DNA of 41,738 bases from an uncultured Pseudorhodobacter sp. (GCA_913062925.1 CAJXWJ010000028.1:1-41738), one strand, 5' to 3'; positions 26,101 to 28,686 are shown, numbered from the stretch's first letter. A program made the numbers and translations. Notes: generated by a model not told the origin, from the letters alone.

Positions 26101-28686
26101 GGCGATCTGGGCAGCATCCAATTCGAGACTGCCGCCACCGGCAAGGCGCAACCAAGCCTGATCGAGGTGATCTCGGCGGCGATTGGCGGCGATGATGTGC
26201 TGGAAGCAGGTCTTGGCAATGACATCGTGATCGGTGGCGCAGGGCGCGATACGATTTCGGTGGCAGCCGGCAGCAATCTGATCTTTGGCGATGCGGCCCG
26301 CCTTTCTGGCAGCATCGACAGCGCTGCCTATCTGACGGCGAACGCGCATATGACGCTCGCCTCGGCCTTTACGGCGGCAAACGAGGGCGGCGGCGGCGAT
26401 ACCATCCGTGGCGGCAGCGGCGATGATCTGATCGTGGGCGGCCAAGGCGATGATGTGATCTTTGGCGGCGGCGGCAATGATGATCTGATCGGCGGGCATT
26501 TCTTGCCAGCGGGATCAAGCCTGACCAGCCTGGCCACGGCTTCGGCCGACGGGCGCGACATCATCGATGGCGGTGCGGGCGATGATGTGATCTTGGGCGA
26601 CAGCGGCTCGGTTTTGCGTAAGGCTTCGGGCAATATCTTGCTGCGCAGCTTGGTCAACGGGGTCGTGGGCACGGCTGGGCAAAGCGCGCCAGGCGCGATC
26701 GCGGCGGATCGTGTTGTGACGCTTTACACCGCACCTCAGGTCAGCAGCGCCAGCTTTGGCGATGATTACCTTGCGGGCGGTGCTGGCAATGACAGCCTGT
26801 TTGGCCAATCGGGGGCTGATGTGATCCAAGGCGATGGCGGCCTTGATCTTAATGGCGACGGCGTTCTTGATGCCATGCAAGGGATGGGCGTTGGCGCTTG
26901 GACCGGAGCCGAGGCCTATGCACAATTTGTGGCCGCAGGCGGACAGTGGACAGGCTCTGCCGCGATGACCGCAGCGGGAGGCGAGGTTTTGCTCGAGCGC
27001 AGCAGCCCAGGGGCTCTTGATTACCTTTACGGCTCTTTGGGCAAGCCAGAGGCGGCTTCGGATGCACTGCTGGCGGTGAAAGCCTCTCGGCAGGATGCAG
27101 CCGGTCTTGGGTCTGATGGCGCCGATTACATCGAAGGTGGTGCTGGCAATGACGTCTTGTTCGGCAATGGCGGGCAGGATGATCTGATTGGCGGTTCGTC
27201 AGATCTGTTTGGCGGATTGGTGGTCGTGTCGGCTTCTGGCTCGGGCTCTGGCCTGCCTGCTTTTGCGGCGGCGAATGACGCTGGCGCAGATGTGATCTTT
27301 GGCGCATCGGGCCAATCGGCAGGGGTGAGCGGTGCCGCTGATGCCAATGGCTTTGCCCGCGAAGGCAATGTCATCCTTGGTGGCAATGCCACGATCCTGC
27401 GGCTGCGTGATGCGGATGGCTATCTGACCCAAGCGGCCTCGGTTTCGGGGACCACGCGGGCAGTGCTGATCCGCTCGGTCGAGGTGCTGGAAAACGCCAC
27501 GGCAGCGGTGTCGCGGATCAGCTATCTGATTGCGGGCAGCGCCCAAGACATGGTGGTTCGAGCCACAGTCTATGATGCGGCCTTTGGCACGGCCTTGGCT
27601 TTGCAGCCGGCGGTCAATACGGCAGGGGCCTCGCTGCTGAAGACGGCGGTAAATGGCAATATGACGGCCTTGCACGCAGGCTATAGCCGGCTTGCGCCGG
27701 GGGCGAACGGCGCTGCCAACACGCCGGTTTCGGTCGGCTTGGCCGCGGCTTCGGCCAAGGCTGCGGGCTTGCCAACCTATCTTTACGACAGCACGAGCGG
27801 TCAATTCAAATCGCTGCAAGCCAGCGGCCGCACTGTGACGGCTGGGGCCACAAAACTTGTTGATCTGGCCAATAGCGCTGGCGCCACCTTTGCCTATCTG
27901 GACGACAAGGGGGGCTTCTGGATGGTGGGCAGCGAGACTTTCGCGCCGATTGGCACTGGCTCGGGAGGCAGCACGCCAACCGATCCGGCCACCGGAACGC
28001 CGCCAGTCGTGACGCCACCTGCCGTGACCCCGCCCGAGACAGCACCAGTTGCGCTGACCTTTGCCGAGCAATTGGCACAGATGCGCGCAAATGCGGCAGC
28101 CGCCCTGACCGCTCCGGCCGTGGTGGCCCCCGTGGTTAGCGTGCCGCCGGTTGTCACCCCACCCGCAGCGGTTTCAACCGCGCCCCTTAGCTTTGCCGAG
28201 CAATTGGCACAGATGCGGGCCGCAGCCGCGGCGTCATCGACGCCTGCGGTGGTGACACCACCTGTCACCCCCGTCGCGGCGCCCGCAACGCCGGTTGTGG
28301 TAACGCCACCGGTGGTGGTGGCCCCTGCGGCAACCGTCGCGGCCCCGCTCTCCTTTGCCGAGCAATTGGCACAGATGCGGGCAGCCGCTGCGGCACCATC
28401 GACGCCTGCGGTGGTGACAACGCCGGTTGCAGCCCCCGTGGTGACAGCGCCCGCAACGCCGGTTGTGGTAACGCCACCGGTGGTGGTGGCCCCTGCGGCA
28501 ACCGTCGCGGCCCCGCTCTCCTTTGCCGAGCAATTGGCTCAGATGCGGGCAGCGGCCGCGCCTGCGGCGACCCCAACCCCTGCGCCTGTGGTCGCTCCCG
28601 TGGTTGTGACCCCTCCCGTGGTGGTGGTGGTGGCCTCTGCACCGCTGACCTTTGCGCAGCGCTTGGCATTGATGCGGGCAAGATAA
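1..28686 (+). CDS. Giant repetitive RTX adhesin / surface protein (5' partial)
   Basis: The frame is open from base 1 to the TAA at 28684-28686 without interruption. The first in-frame ATG is at 88, but residues before it (with the motif SYGDIVYV) match an internal repeat, so the true start lies upstream of the window. The 9561 visible residues, roughly 0.9 MDa, are rich in Ala, Gly, Ser, Thr, Val and Asp and almost free of Cys. They form beta-solenoid repeats, RTX-type GGxGxDxL nonapeptides near the C-terminus and a Pro/Ala-rich tail. This composition is typical of very large secreted adhesins that extend from the cell surface and fold on binding calcium outside the cell. The three downstream genes look like its export machinery. 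No catalytic domain was recognised. Function as an adhesin or biofilm matrix protein is inferred from family resemblance. It could instead be an S-layer-like or competition protein. Confidence 0.93.
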   Translation, partial: SGTHGLSYGDIVYVGSNYSAADVGKRFQFMGKSAAGVNLALVDFSNLGLWKEVTPENLIPAGIGRSVAEMVPGYTGTGSTTAYGMIDRTRSEGGALAQIINNSLVVSVGAVTVAAIMRATMQALEASDISTSGSAAGGIIATNTLLGKADAMILNSSITSSGGDVSVTATNLSIVSAVVETKMTASGSVSGTGASVIVAFNAVGYDPANIFFAATDALLGTSLLSNKTPVGALAHIEDSATVAYGSVLVQAMSKEIVIGNLASLDPALDAQAISDTLFDAEGSRDEVKAQAILGAVASVLTQQGLAFTGSLSFVELVPTELWYLQDEGGQSWRVALVGSALEMSRVNMLTAIVGNEVDVSKQNGSVLLDRASASKAADPTKYGANGASGAGILATNRVASDTQAWISSTTAGRALVASHGSLQVQAEDSANLISKSSLSSQSIISNNMNDFKQLLTNILSSTYSFTTKSGTQDVSYGDMVYVDAGLGTVGAGSIYKYVALTGRSLDFGTLTEANLLNTAVWARANGDIDPASLFPDVGNMAASNSMAVGGIIVTNEVSGNVLASLENVTAQAGLDVVVDAKATAILLATLEAVVISSGGSAWGSGSSIAYSGQIVSNILQNAATAQILTSAITAGGSVLLHADQATVLDATLNSNTSTGDTAIGGMLAFNSIGWDVSSGSLLNALDTLLGDPLLSSLLGVPGAGALARIVDSNVVAGANVSVDAVSLTRLNATVANTVTSAAGAITGASGKATSLVLASNKVAGGTSAYISNTTGAASNSVTATGSISVTAADRQIFRSNSLMVSSSTTTNDGGAAVLQTALNNLTRTDWAAVAGSVQLVDLAFGDLVRFVNGASTKIYRYLGTPTDGVSVDLGTATIYDNLDLWQEDFGSHMVPTGYNVSPSDAAATGLIVVMNMLSSDVEARVQDASLIALAGDITLRADLAATMEATVDASLTASGGPAIGGSKAAPTEGGTTAARGGAAVTNVLQGGARASAIDAALTARGTGLVTVEATNLAQMTADTGFTTATGDEAQTLVLAFNSVGWKPSNIFFNAIDTLLGDPAVSSALNGESPVNATASLTRTTVDADGALMVTAVNDASITANSSNQAISSAGALTGASGSVMGAMLSLNKVSGAGYALIDGAQASLAALSSYVTTGGNIIVSATNGSRITSFNFLEQKTTVTNDFGFSMAIALLESALKNYTYTNFSGDQDLRFGDIVRIGSTVDKTAGKNGGLSDGDLYLYVHDTDAQRYTPNLIDLSAVDFKTAQWLKLPTASILTMIPPFISLNATESDASAVGGMVSMNDVRGETTARVSYAILAAGGKVDVLATNTSALLVHNVGDVLAKGGSAIAGGSEVMAINVNMATNVVLTQALAEVSFSKVTALGAFSVRALSTGSVLADIDTITQAFGGGGNTVAIGVSLAFNSVGFKPQNFLFNTIDLFFGTTLTGVDAAFARAQVVDSQVLVAGDIAVTANSNAAIDATITNSAVAIAVGATGENASTSVAAVAAMNRVASGTLAQITQASGVLSLGVQSSAGSLAVTALDTTHVNAKVKAASIAVAVGSQQASSVSVAATFARNEILSNAQALVSGVTALRAATTLDILARRTAVINAIGGASSVGVAISASAKATSISGGGAIVVNRITGSTTAKISDTHITVGGHVGVTAEDGAVILASVETLAATVAISGNTSAAVGLGMAMAFNEIGYQTSSQAADYTSASLPVTLIAGKVVHVTDGPQAGADFAFVGATATQAGGFDLSVQDYNDTRLWQRVDLVAGLGGTTAAIENGSLVAGGAVDVLAIASESIIARVAVTVLALAGGKTGLALAGGGSAAKNSILGGADAHISGLSNLTAASVSVVARDSAIITSNVKAVSIAAALGQTATAVSIGVAVSVNEVNTSVLAEMASISQSTITGAVSVTADIAPPPSYSALLGGLTAAALDSATEAKLVDVNGVVSLDPVDLAADTATMAALVSAINAKLPPAELLTNSFAAGTLKLSKSTTGTGWLLIDEIGRAFSMDIVNGALVVTAKTINAVAQAASISVALGQQGVAVSGAGAFSFNTIGSGAAARVLNSRLAAGGTVTVSATNKGAINASVLAASAAVGIGSTGVGASLGVAVVHNTIAGIGGGAVSVSAQIAGSDVVTSGAISVSAVTAQSIDATAFSGSVAIAAGSTAFAISGSGVGVANRINVDTRAFISGNLASGATPAISGSSIIVSANDNSIINAWGGAASVAFAAGSTAAGVSIGASDVYNSIAGTTYAGLTGVSRFARATSGSIGISAQTQAVITASAQAASLAAGFGQTGIAISGAGASAVNLISAGAVAELTSSTVTANDNVTVTATSSSAIKATVLAASAAVAVGQTGIGASIGVAVARNQIGFAAIDPSSLNATYAAGVSRPVSIAAGQSVEITKGLRAGQVFVYRGTAPLTDAGGLDLNAQDYGNLDAWSEISLQRSPASVSALISASTVTAVNGVSVTAQSRQSIEASVFAGSAAIAGGQVGIGLSGAGVSVENVIASAIEASVLGGSITAKSLTVLAKDQSLITASAQAVSIAAAVGQVAGAMSIGVSIASNRVDNDVVALVSGAVLTLSGGTGAVVVQALTGLDSPSFTLNGISADGLTDAAQTATNDAGTVVDAADALADAGLLAALKLALQGSGEVVSGSLRVAVVRDALKWSVVDQAGRHWTIELISGSLRASRTTITATSSAASVAFAGGMVAAGVSGAGASAVNAVTSNTSAKITGATITSAQSLLVDAANKASIDASVMATSLAVGVGMAGLGVAIGAAISRNYIGYDLHGSRMTGRGLTSAILENTQATGGGAVITVSAASNQAINSEVFAGTAALAGGVVGLALSGSGVEAVNTIASDSLAAIRGSLSNLDGASISVLASNASAIDSKAGAVALSAAFGQVAGAISIAATIAKNSIAGTTLAQISRNAASGVAGVVKASAGAISVTATDSATIHSTASAASLAVAVGFGGGAFSGAGASSENSIRNGVAASIDTMTLIASGAVSVIATSTGTISANVLSAAASLGAGALGIGMSIGSSSARNSIGYQNVAPSSLSPTYATNRANPSILTNGDTVEITEGSRRGQVFQYVGTAALGAAGAAALDLSAMDYANPDAWQEISLSRDPASVSATVLASAITAGGAVLVRAQSTQAISAQIFAGSAAIAGGGVGIGLSGAGASVDNIIATAILASISGGSVTAQALTVEALDASTIIANVQAVSLAASLAVVGVSVSIGVSIADNRVDNDVSALVSGTVLSISGGASAVILRAFTGLAVPSFALSGSLAASLTDAATADLTSNGSALETSDKTSDAAMLAALKLALQTAGETVSGTLRVAVVRAGEKWSVVDTSGRQWSIELISGSLLATRSTITATASASSVAAAGGLVGVALSGAGASAVNAVTSNTSAKISGAQLLAAGSITVQAVNSAAINASVLATSMAAGLGLAGVGVSIGAAISRNYIGYDMRANRVAGRGLTSAIVENTTSASTGLGALTVTAASSQAITANVFAGSMAVAGGIVGLARSGSGVEALNLIASDSLAAIRGSATGLTLASVSLSATNLSSIDANAGAVAMSLAGGGLSLSGSVAVTLAENRISSSTTAEISRNAASGAFGSVTTQSGGISVSARDEAEIRSVASAAALAASVGIIGVAISGAGAASENTIHTATTVLADHMTLYAAADIDFTAESSATILSTVISAAVSLGGGVVGAATSIGASLAKNTIGSTAQDGVFALSNGAVLTAAGDVSFAASMSSRIEATVASIAVALAEGLSANSAAGSGAAVDNTIGYSVSALVTGGSITASAGAVLISATDTATLISHVAAGSVAASYGIGNSMALAISLASATLQNAVIARIDGASVLADSVTVQALETMTVDVTSSAAAVSAAYGGMALSGGGASAVMTNSSTILAEIIGAAANIQALSGVTVTATALQSLKTRVDALSIAAGFIAIAGGGGTAVVTSNGVITARVFDADITAAALLVAAYDGISQSAVVEGMTVGTTAGIGASVATVTTAQRVTGSVGGASARLVLGSLTVTAEEAGLNGADLANVETYASGGGILLGVQSTVSLASNASTVSATVAEGGAVISLTGAAKFAATSIANQRVVANAAAGGLIGIGAAVANAVSTSVTSALIGQSTHITGTDLAIFAVSTDHTDGYVNAGAYGLAAGAAAVVNSTIHANVLAGIADAANATNASTLNLSGVFSVSAGHVADPVATIATSAGGALAGAGAAITHIIYAAVDVIIGDWTNLTAGSILIDVGNTLTGSGRIDGKAGGIAAATKSDIYTAIDFSTNVRFGTSSIVHTTDTTGILRATVFTKITYTENAKLVTHGALAGSGADVEFNGKALSASIVVGSNAQLTSEGEIELEVNGLYTVTLQSSTETLGGVTVAIGAGTIDVTPNYKIEFSSGSYSRATGDFYASVGTNRELEYNINMFDVHVDNFAGSSPIPVSDLKTHVLYQAYNLIKIDANATTESYANIYLHADGFSIASVVGVAKTTSWVAALSGGSIGSGAGATRAVIEGSVINDGLIKTGAKRNKALTLISVVAPVVDSLGQAVYIVDDAGNPVLDANGLKQQMLSVQTIADPNKPPSDISFTDSTGTLQTSQFDAIALAQQKINDYPNDAQVVAFYSTQIARIKQDLLTLGLAELIGSEIVPIIPEVETVTFAPISAQAGQVKIFSDQLSGTGTFDVPKNASIVINSKSSANLTFNGIYIPNTNGGIYFNGTDITDVTGAATTVADGLDWIQGENLRKVNLNNDTTTNIGTKDSVLSARFNITANSVDHAAATPTILIDVVNINELIDQTTGVIPPPQSVLVQGDINARTSSVTINNHSQGGSITLKAAVNAAVIFIHADASVNISGVMIQQVGGDPYAAFLTGALTGSEGINQASSAGLAAYYATPASTTPSISAKRVVIEAEFIDVNGLIQSGQNSYTLELNADEYSQIIRAQKSGNNFTNIKLTTSAKDANGKLIANDDFTVVYDRVRNILITKAVNPYGGYIELTGAIMNTQNGQITAYAGYPQITVTNNMSAIAGMTIQIDGIDADTVGDGKIILHDKTKSETTTYTKQISGNVLKQVTTFVDVPVSTYTYTGGAVNSVQYSPMANFRYGWSIAVKTQTTDISKFSKSGWLFINLGTSPVLNVTDSMQLSAELVEGSQYFYKDANALAGYSYQASSNPGVNYTYSSSTVTTSDSGWLSQGYSVSKTWYGKKTYHYKYERTSGTTTTYQQSILADRPIGINFLFNATGNISVNAGAANILIAGNLNNQTGTTSLVTTGSITTSATEAAGQSAAVGGKIITLTAGGAIGAQTAPLQVKLASTLPGAVLNATAPGAINLAAVAGDLIVGTISTVRNVAYGGSTLQSRESINITAKKSIIATSSSLIAGSSIVLDAQGGGIGSALIPLRIDTGAQPTDTLTVTAAGTVALREISGDLSIFSISSPGKDVVLIVDSGSVLDGNNIQVVDTRTTDQLLATVWTDLQLTADTGANTKVQDTLDSLSAARTREYQTYWKWRSLQGEPHFADILSNASAVMVTSDEEIASLRASYLPAGVTWVTASVDEKAAVDLQIQTLMLSRTEQLRSLNATYGSLTAAYDSSYSVALTAAEIAQVTGSIKIWTADELLFGFSAGLLKPVTSTQTSIEDANITAGTLKITASGGVGYAGSKTLIDFTGTMTNDERILLAAAESKDVTFLLTNVIAATVDFNLTTSTMHRTDGGSWSSTFAVGDYIEVIGLTLNATGNGNFYRIGSISNGGADIIIETGAGLLSLSADERLQSVSVAAVAMDPMSQIGAVKWLEILKREDLNVTLDSTLAITANGNAFVGSRSNMHLLDINVAGTAIIKSAGSLYGHSGSSTLANIVAGGDLVLEAGYGSIGTGVDANRLWINLTSANAQLTARAQNDIWIGETLGDMRVATIYSSTGNVDLLAVAGNIVDAINSDFVNIQAYNIQLQASGSIGSQSNDLDIQAVYDGGTVVRGLVTATAGQNVYLVQTGDMWLRNVYAGGTVRLEATTSIFDAVDIADVTNPYSANLAVTSSNAGTDITGVDISLVAIQTLGFIGAAGNEIDINMLGSVGVLNTVSYDSTYLNANTGDIRLNQVGTSAGYTAFITALSGSILNAALQGVTNITGGRAYLVAQKDIGLRDKNIYTTIGALQGRSTTGNTYLFNDGALAVSAFTGVGVGMYAGGDAIVQAHSPITVSSDVVVIGDLSYIANESATDDRDNITINAGISISASGTATFLAGDNFVLSAGASIQTGQNLVIVTDYGSLDSQGGDVTLTGTLHSTGYTHISTSATKSSSVVIDGLLTAQGDFVLTTGVVGDSVAINSTVQGAGVALLLGAGNDTLTLTGRLAATSGDTVLDLGSDADALDNVSISGALAAARDLLIYKMPAATWTAVVGVAQTVTVGVNALVRVQDGTRVTLYRYVPLGSAAINLGTANYADTSVWSATNTNTSGLGRAVLAMTAASSLTAGRDLVIRTGGGSDSLIDLGAITATTGDIFIDLANGVTGTAQVLQLGAKGVTAGGSLSVLADGATAVSLALTGQFTVGGEALFVTGSGADTISSSAVQTTGSWRLLANAGDDTVSVSGAITTTTGDLMLDLGTDADALNTLTVLAPLSAARDLIVLNLAQADHAATLGVSQSVTLALGDVVRVSTGSDARLYRALGTQTVQMDVGLTDYTDVLLWAQTDTNGRLHGIATLVISASGALTGGRNVHIQTGGGNDTLTAQAAISATLGDILIDLADSKLGGKQSVSLTTGLVVSGADTTIMSLGTAIAEFTFHGAIAAGGKLSLITGLGDDKITSTADLLGQSVLITTGVGSDQVSVIGKITATAGGALPVTKWTGTTGSTLLIVPLQGDLLTLTTNGVAGVYRYVGPANQMLDLATLAYWDSARWQSLIGDVTIDLGTDADAQNSLSVFGSITAAAAIRIYNLPQTEWSVISGVSQTATPSTGDLVSVMTQGEAAVYRYIGGRSRGLDLGFTSYSDTSLWQAVSEGSLGSGTTSISLSDAGTLTAGTNIDIWTGGGADTVSASGLWRAQGSLRLQTGMGADNIALNKGVIASMGNVAIDLGDGPLRATQSLKIANGGIAAGSDITLRASGIAKVSIAVSSDVVAGRDILIATDLGEDQITLGTLMTAGRNISVSTGAGSDSITVARSVTATSGALFIDLGTGETARQILQITRGSLISGAEMLVQASGTTAVLVDVNGGLVSGGAMTLRLADGADTIQIAGDLTAGAAMLIATGAGGDTVTLPGNLTSTGGSIRFDLGDGAAGGFSFMPSFDSLTVTGAIKAATSFTLTNTGSTGALIHLIGDVTAGSFILVSLASGADELTFDGKLKAGTALTVASSGGADIVTFNKMLEAVEGSVLVNLGTLASGTAIVALNDTVTAAQDISLISAGAGNLRLTLQKQATAGNAFLISTGNGADVITLNSGILAKAQAAVQSGGGSDRVTLPASGSITSTTGDVIIDLGAFDGALDTLVIAGSLTAAMALRLLDIGAGASAVTISATRLKSGKGGTTLSLSSGADVVLITGSTLETSGDMSILTDAGADLVILQEDVVTVSGALSLAAGAGDDVVKLLASKLSATTSTLNLGAGADYLLMQDLGKLGGKTVVLGGDGDDQIDILRLPTQASGDSLSIDGQNGADRVTVQTFGSGAGIGIGYDIRVFDSGLVSSGADALTVLGTAQDDVFLSRAGYVALLHATASQTLSNAAGRDSAIERISYDNSMDAGLLVSGLAGADLFVSDDTSAIAVFDGGDGADVFLIGQLYGSQPEVGGGFFSTVVDPIETVKTTRGYLSNGASYALLLRGGAGDDATLVYANAAALRLEGGAGNDRFTLAAMRISGLPEAASAYQAHGLIEVVGGSGIDTLSVMGTEAADAIVSAQDGIWGLGLIIKLSGTEDFIQIDGREGDDSIVVQSTAAGTLTNIIGDGGSDYVAIAGDVIQAVVSVASGGGFSFGSAPKFAATAAISTADWAAAASKTKTAAVGLLKDFDTGAHDLTAMLGALSVDGGRISTLSYRSASTLASESYATISALTSVYDEAASNDRIVLFSDATLTATLGAMSSVVSSDGRQRTLVSGLGMAEGKLDIGIGASDSLGVAISGFETTEVLLGQGNDRFDIAVSKTTADATALAGLTLIYGGAGADRLMVSAFADGAGLALFGDADTAGLRYSGTLLKASDTGRAFDATKGADKFGDTIDLSALAASGGLSSAIAVDGGVGADTIIGSAGRDLILGGSGSDNLSGGAGDDILIGDAGLSIDLATHLVSVIGSRLSSPITLAGDTRTPGADTISGDAGNDILAGDLVSLEALTGGLMLGRVWALGAVNSSDLGLGGGDMLSGGAGDDIVIGGMGSDTLYGAVSGLAANSGQDVLIGDSADIRFTLGSGGARLLAKITSTGGSFGAADQLISGSGSDILLGGIGDDSLDAGAGDNVVLGDGGELGFAAQGNVATLISILSQRNTADGADTIVAANGANIVLGGGGADRITLAEGANIVLGDMGLVQGSTAAAAAGALTSVITNITSTFGSEGGDDLITTGAGSAIVVGGFGADTLRSGNSLGAILFGDNASMVFDAVTGIALRIETTFNGQGAADSIISGPGAVLMLGGAGADTLIAGAGPAAVIGDEGLMTGTATQPIAGALPMTLSAITSTLAGAAGQADQITLGLGGGYAIGGEGADILRAASALGASILLGDLGSIQFETAATGKAQPSLIEVISAAIGGDDVLEAGLGNDIVIGGAGRDTISVAAGSNLIFGDAARLSGSIDSAAYLTANAHMTLASAFTAANEGGGGDTIRGGSGDDLIVGGQGDDVIFGGGGNDDLIGGHFLPAGSSLTSLATASADGRDIIDGGAGDDVILGDSGSVLRKASGNILLRSLVNGVVGTAGQSAPGAIAADRVVTLYTAPQVSSASFGDDYLAGGAGNDSLFGQSGADVIQGDGGLDLNGDGVLDAMQGMGVGAWTGAEAYAQFVAAGGQWTGSAAMTAAGGEVLLERSSPGALDYLYGSLGKPEAASDALLAVKASRQDAAGLGSDGADYIEGGAGNDVLFGNGGQDDLIGGSSDLFGGLVVVSASGSGSGLPAFAAANDAGADVIFGASGQSAGVSGAADANGFAREGNVILGGNATILRLRDADGYLTQAASVSGTTRAVLIRSVEVLENATAAVSRISYLIAGSAQDMVVRATVYDAAFGTALALQPAVNTAGASLLKTAVNGNMTALHAGYSRLAPGANGAANTPVSVGLAAASAKAAGLPTYLYDSTSGQFKSLQASGRTVTAGATKLVDLANSAGATFAYLDDKGGFWMVGSETFAPIGTGSGGSTPTDPATGTPPVVTPPAVTPPETAPVALTFAEQLAQMRANAAAALTAPAVVAPVVSVPPVVTPPAAVSTAPLSFAEQLAQMRAAAAASSTPAVVTPPVTPVAAPATPVVVTPPVVVAPAATVAAPLSFAEQLAQMRAAAAAPSTPAVVTTPVAAPVVTAPATPVVVTPPVVVAPAATVAAPLSFAEQLAQMRAAAAPAATPTPAPVVAPVVVTPPVVVVVASAPLTFAQRLALMRAR
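5110..7131 (+). repeat. Super-repeat unit 1 of the giant protein (674 aa)
   Basis: First of three tandem in-frame units, from the Asn codon of NEIGYQ to that of NQIGFA. The order is aromatic mini-domain (5161-5319), solenoid strands, a second mini-domain with a Leu-rich helical lead-in (5770-6090), then more solenoid strands. It is more diverged from units 2 and 3 than they are from each other. Confidence 0.75.
7132..9156 (+). repeat. Super-repeat unit 2 of the giant protein (675 aa)
   Basis: Second tandem unit, with the aromatic mini-domain at 7198-7356 and the second mini-domain at 7801-8100. Downstream of the first mini-domain it aligns with unit 3 at a constant offset of 2031 bp over long stretches. 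Examples are the motifs RNYIGYD at 8371 and 10402, and ASAVNAVTSNTSAKI present in both units. Duplication followed by drift is the simplest explanation. Confidence 0.8.
9157..11190 (+). repeat. Super-repeat unit 3 of the giant protein (678 aa)
   Basis: Third tandem unit, from the Asn codon of NSIGYQN to that of NTIGST. The aromatic mini-domain is at 9226-9387 and the second mini-domain at 9832-10131. It is two residues longer than unit 2 inside the aromatic mini-domain, which changes the offset from 2025 to 2031 bp. After this unit the anchor at 11191 is not followed by an aromatic mini-domain, so the tandem array ends here. Confidence 0.8.
12750..16440 (+). other. Non-repetitive, A+T-richer middle region of the giant protein
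   Basis: Here the Ala/Gly-rich periodicity breaks down and Asn, Lys, Tyr, Thr and Ile become common. A stretch at about 15200-15730 is strikingly Tyr/Thr/Ser-rich (for example TYTYTGG, YSYQASS, YHYKYE). A predicted helical segment lies at about 13850-13990. Base composition also shifts: a hand count of 14101-14160 gives 23 G+C of 60, against 38 of 60 at 26401-26460. The reading frame stays open throughout. It may be a separately acquired folded domain inside the fibre. Confidence 0.6.
16441..16870 (+). other. Charged helical segment within the solenoid
   Basis: About 140 residues beginning near QLLATVWTDLQL and including TREYQTYWKWRSLQGEPHF and DLQIQTLMLSRTEQLRSL are rich in Glu, Gln, Arg, Leu and Lys and poor in Gly. 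This implies alpha-helix or coiled coil between beta-solenoid stretches. No known family was recognised. A hinge or a site for chain-chain contact is possible. Confidence 0.45.
19036..22760 (+). repeat. Asp/Gly-rich beta repeats (GxGxDxIxLxGxLxA type)
   Basis: About 1240 residues are organised as repeats with TGxGADxIxxxGxLxA followed by TxGDxxIDLG, for example TGGGSDSLIDLGAITATTGD. The pattern resembles degenerate RTX beta-roll strands merged into a longer repeat. Aromatic mini-domain copies 8-11 lie inside it. Calcium binding is plausible because of the regular Asp residues but is less certain than in the RTX block further on. Confidence 0.6.
19204..21003 (+). repeat. Aromatic mini-domain, copies 8-11 (central cluster)
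   Basis: Four more copies lie at 19204-19374, 19921-20091, 20548-20718 and 20833-21003. These are more regular: a lead-in resembling WxxxxGVSQxVTxxxGDLV, then LYRYxG, then LDLGxxxYxDxxxW. The terminal Trp codons are at 19363, 20080, 20707 and 20992. They sit within Asp/Gly-rich beta repeats, showing that the same mini-domain was inserted in two different solenoid contexts. Confidence 0.7.
25141..26460 (+). repeat. Compound RTX repeats of about 61-67 residues (seven copies)
   Basis: Within the RTX block, units beginning with a LxGDxGxLxF-like strand recur near 25141, 25327, 25510, 25708, 25891, 26092 and 26278. Each continues with a 25-35-residue linker containing an ITSTFG-like strand, then GADxIxxGxGxxIVLGGxGADxL. 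Spacing is 183-201 bp. Each therefore combines two or three RTX turns with a fixed loop, a higher-order repeat rather than a plain nonapeptide ladder. Confidence 0.65.
26845..26871 (+). other. EF-hand/dockerin-like calcium loop
   Basis: The residues DLNGDGVLD match the DxNxDGxxD calcium-binding loop found in dockerins, thrombospondin type 3 repeats and EF-hands. The loop directly follows an RTX turn (VIQGDGG). Only one loop is visible, so calcium binding here is likely but pairing into a dockerin is not supported. Confidence 0.6.
27355..27960 (+). other. Unrecognised folded domain between RTX block and tail
   Basis: About 200 residues from AREGNVILGGNATILRL to ETFAPIGTG have mixed composition and no visible repeats, with strands such as RAVLIRSVEVLEN and GGFWMVGSETFAPI. 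They lie between the RTX block and the Pro-rich tail. I do not recognise the fold. Confidence 0.5.
28051..28686 (+). repeat. C-terminal tail with five FAEQLAQMRA motifs
   Basis: The last 212 residues alternate Pro/Val/Ala/Thr-rich linkers with a short motif of pattern APLSFAEQLAQMRA at 28051-28086, 28180-28218, 28342-28380, 28510-28548 and, in diverged form (LTFAQRLALMRAR), at 28639-28683 as the very C-terminus. The motif reads as an amphipathic helix of about 12 residues. The extreme C-terminus is where type I secretion signals lie, so the array may be an export or anchoring signal. That is inference; I know of no family with this tail. Confidence 0.8.
28281..28553 (+). repeat. 168-bp near-identical DNA tandem repeat
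   Basis: Bases 28281-28385 recur at 28449-28553 with one difference in 105 (a at 28371, t at 28539), a period of 168 bp. Identity extends through synonymous positions, so the duplication is recent or maintained by conversion. The period is a multiple of three, so copy number can change without breaking the frame. Confidence 0.85.

Larger units (their letters stand above)
24664..27219 (+). repeat. RTX calcium-binding nonapeptide block
   Basis: Many hemolysin-type nonapeptides with consensus GGxGxDxLx are visible, such as GGSGSDNLSGGAGDD, GGGGNDDLIGG, GGAGNDSLFGQSGAD and GGAGNDVLFGNGGQDD. In known RTX proteins these form parallel beta-rolls that bind Ca2+ and fold after export into calcium-rich medium. 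Their position near the C-terminus is usual for proteins exported C-terminus first by type I systems. Here a further 490 residues follow the last clear repeat. Confidence 0.88.

Noticed and set aside
28281-28553. CRISPR array
   Set aside because: The tail repeats are in-frame coding repeats of a Pro/Ala-rich segment with no unique spacers, and no cas genes are present.
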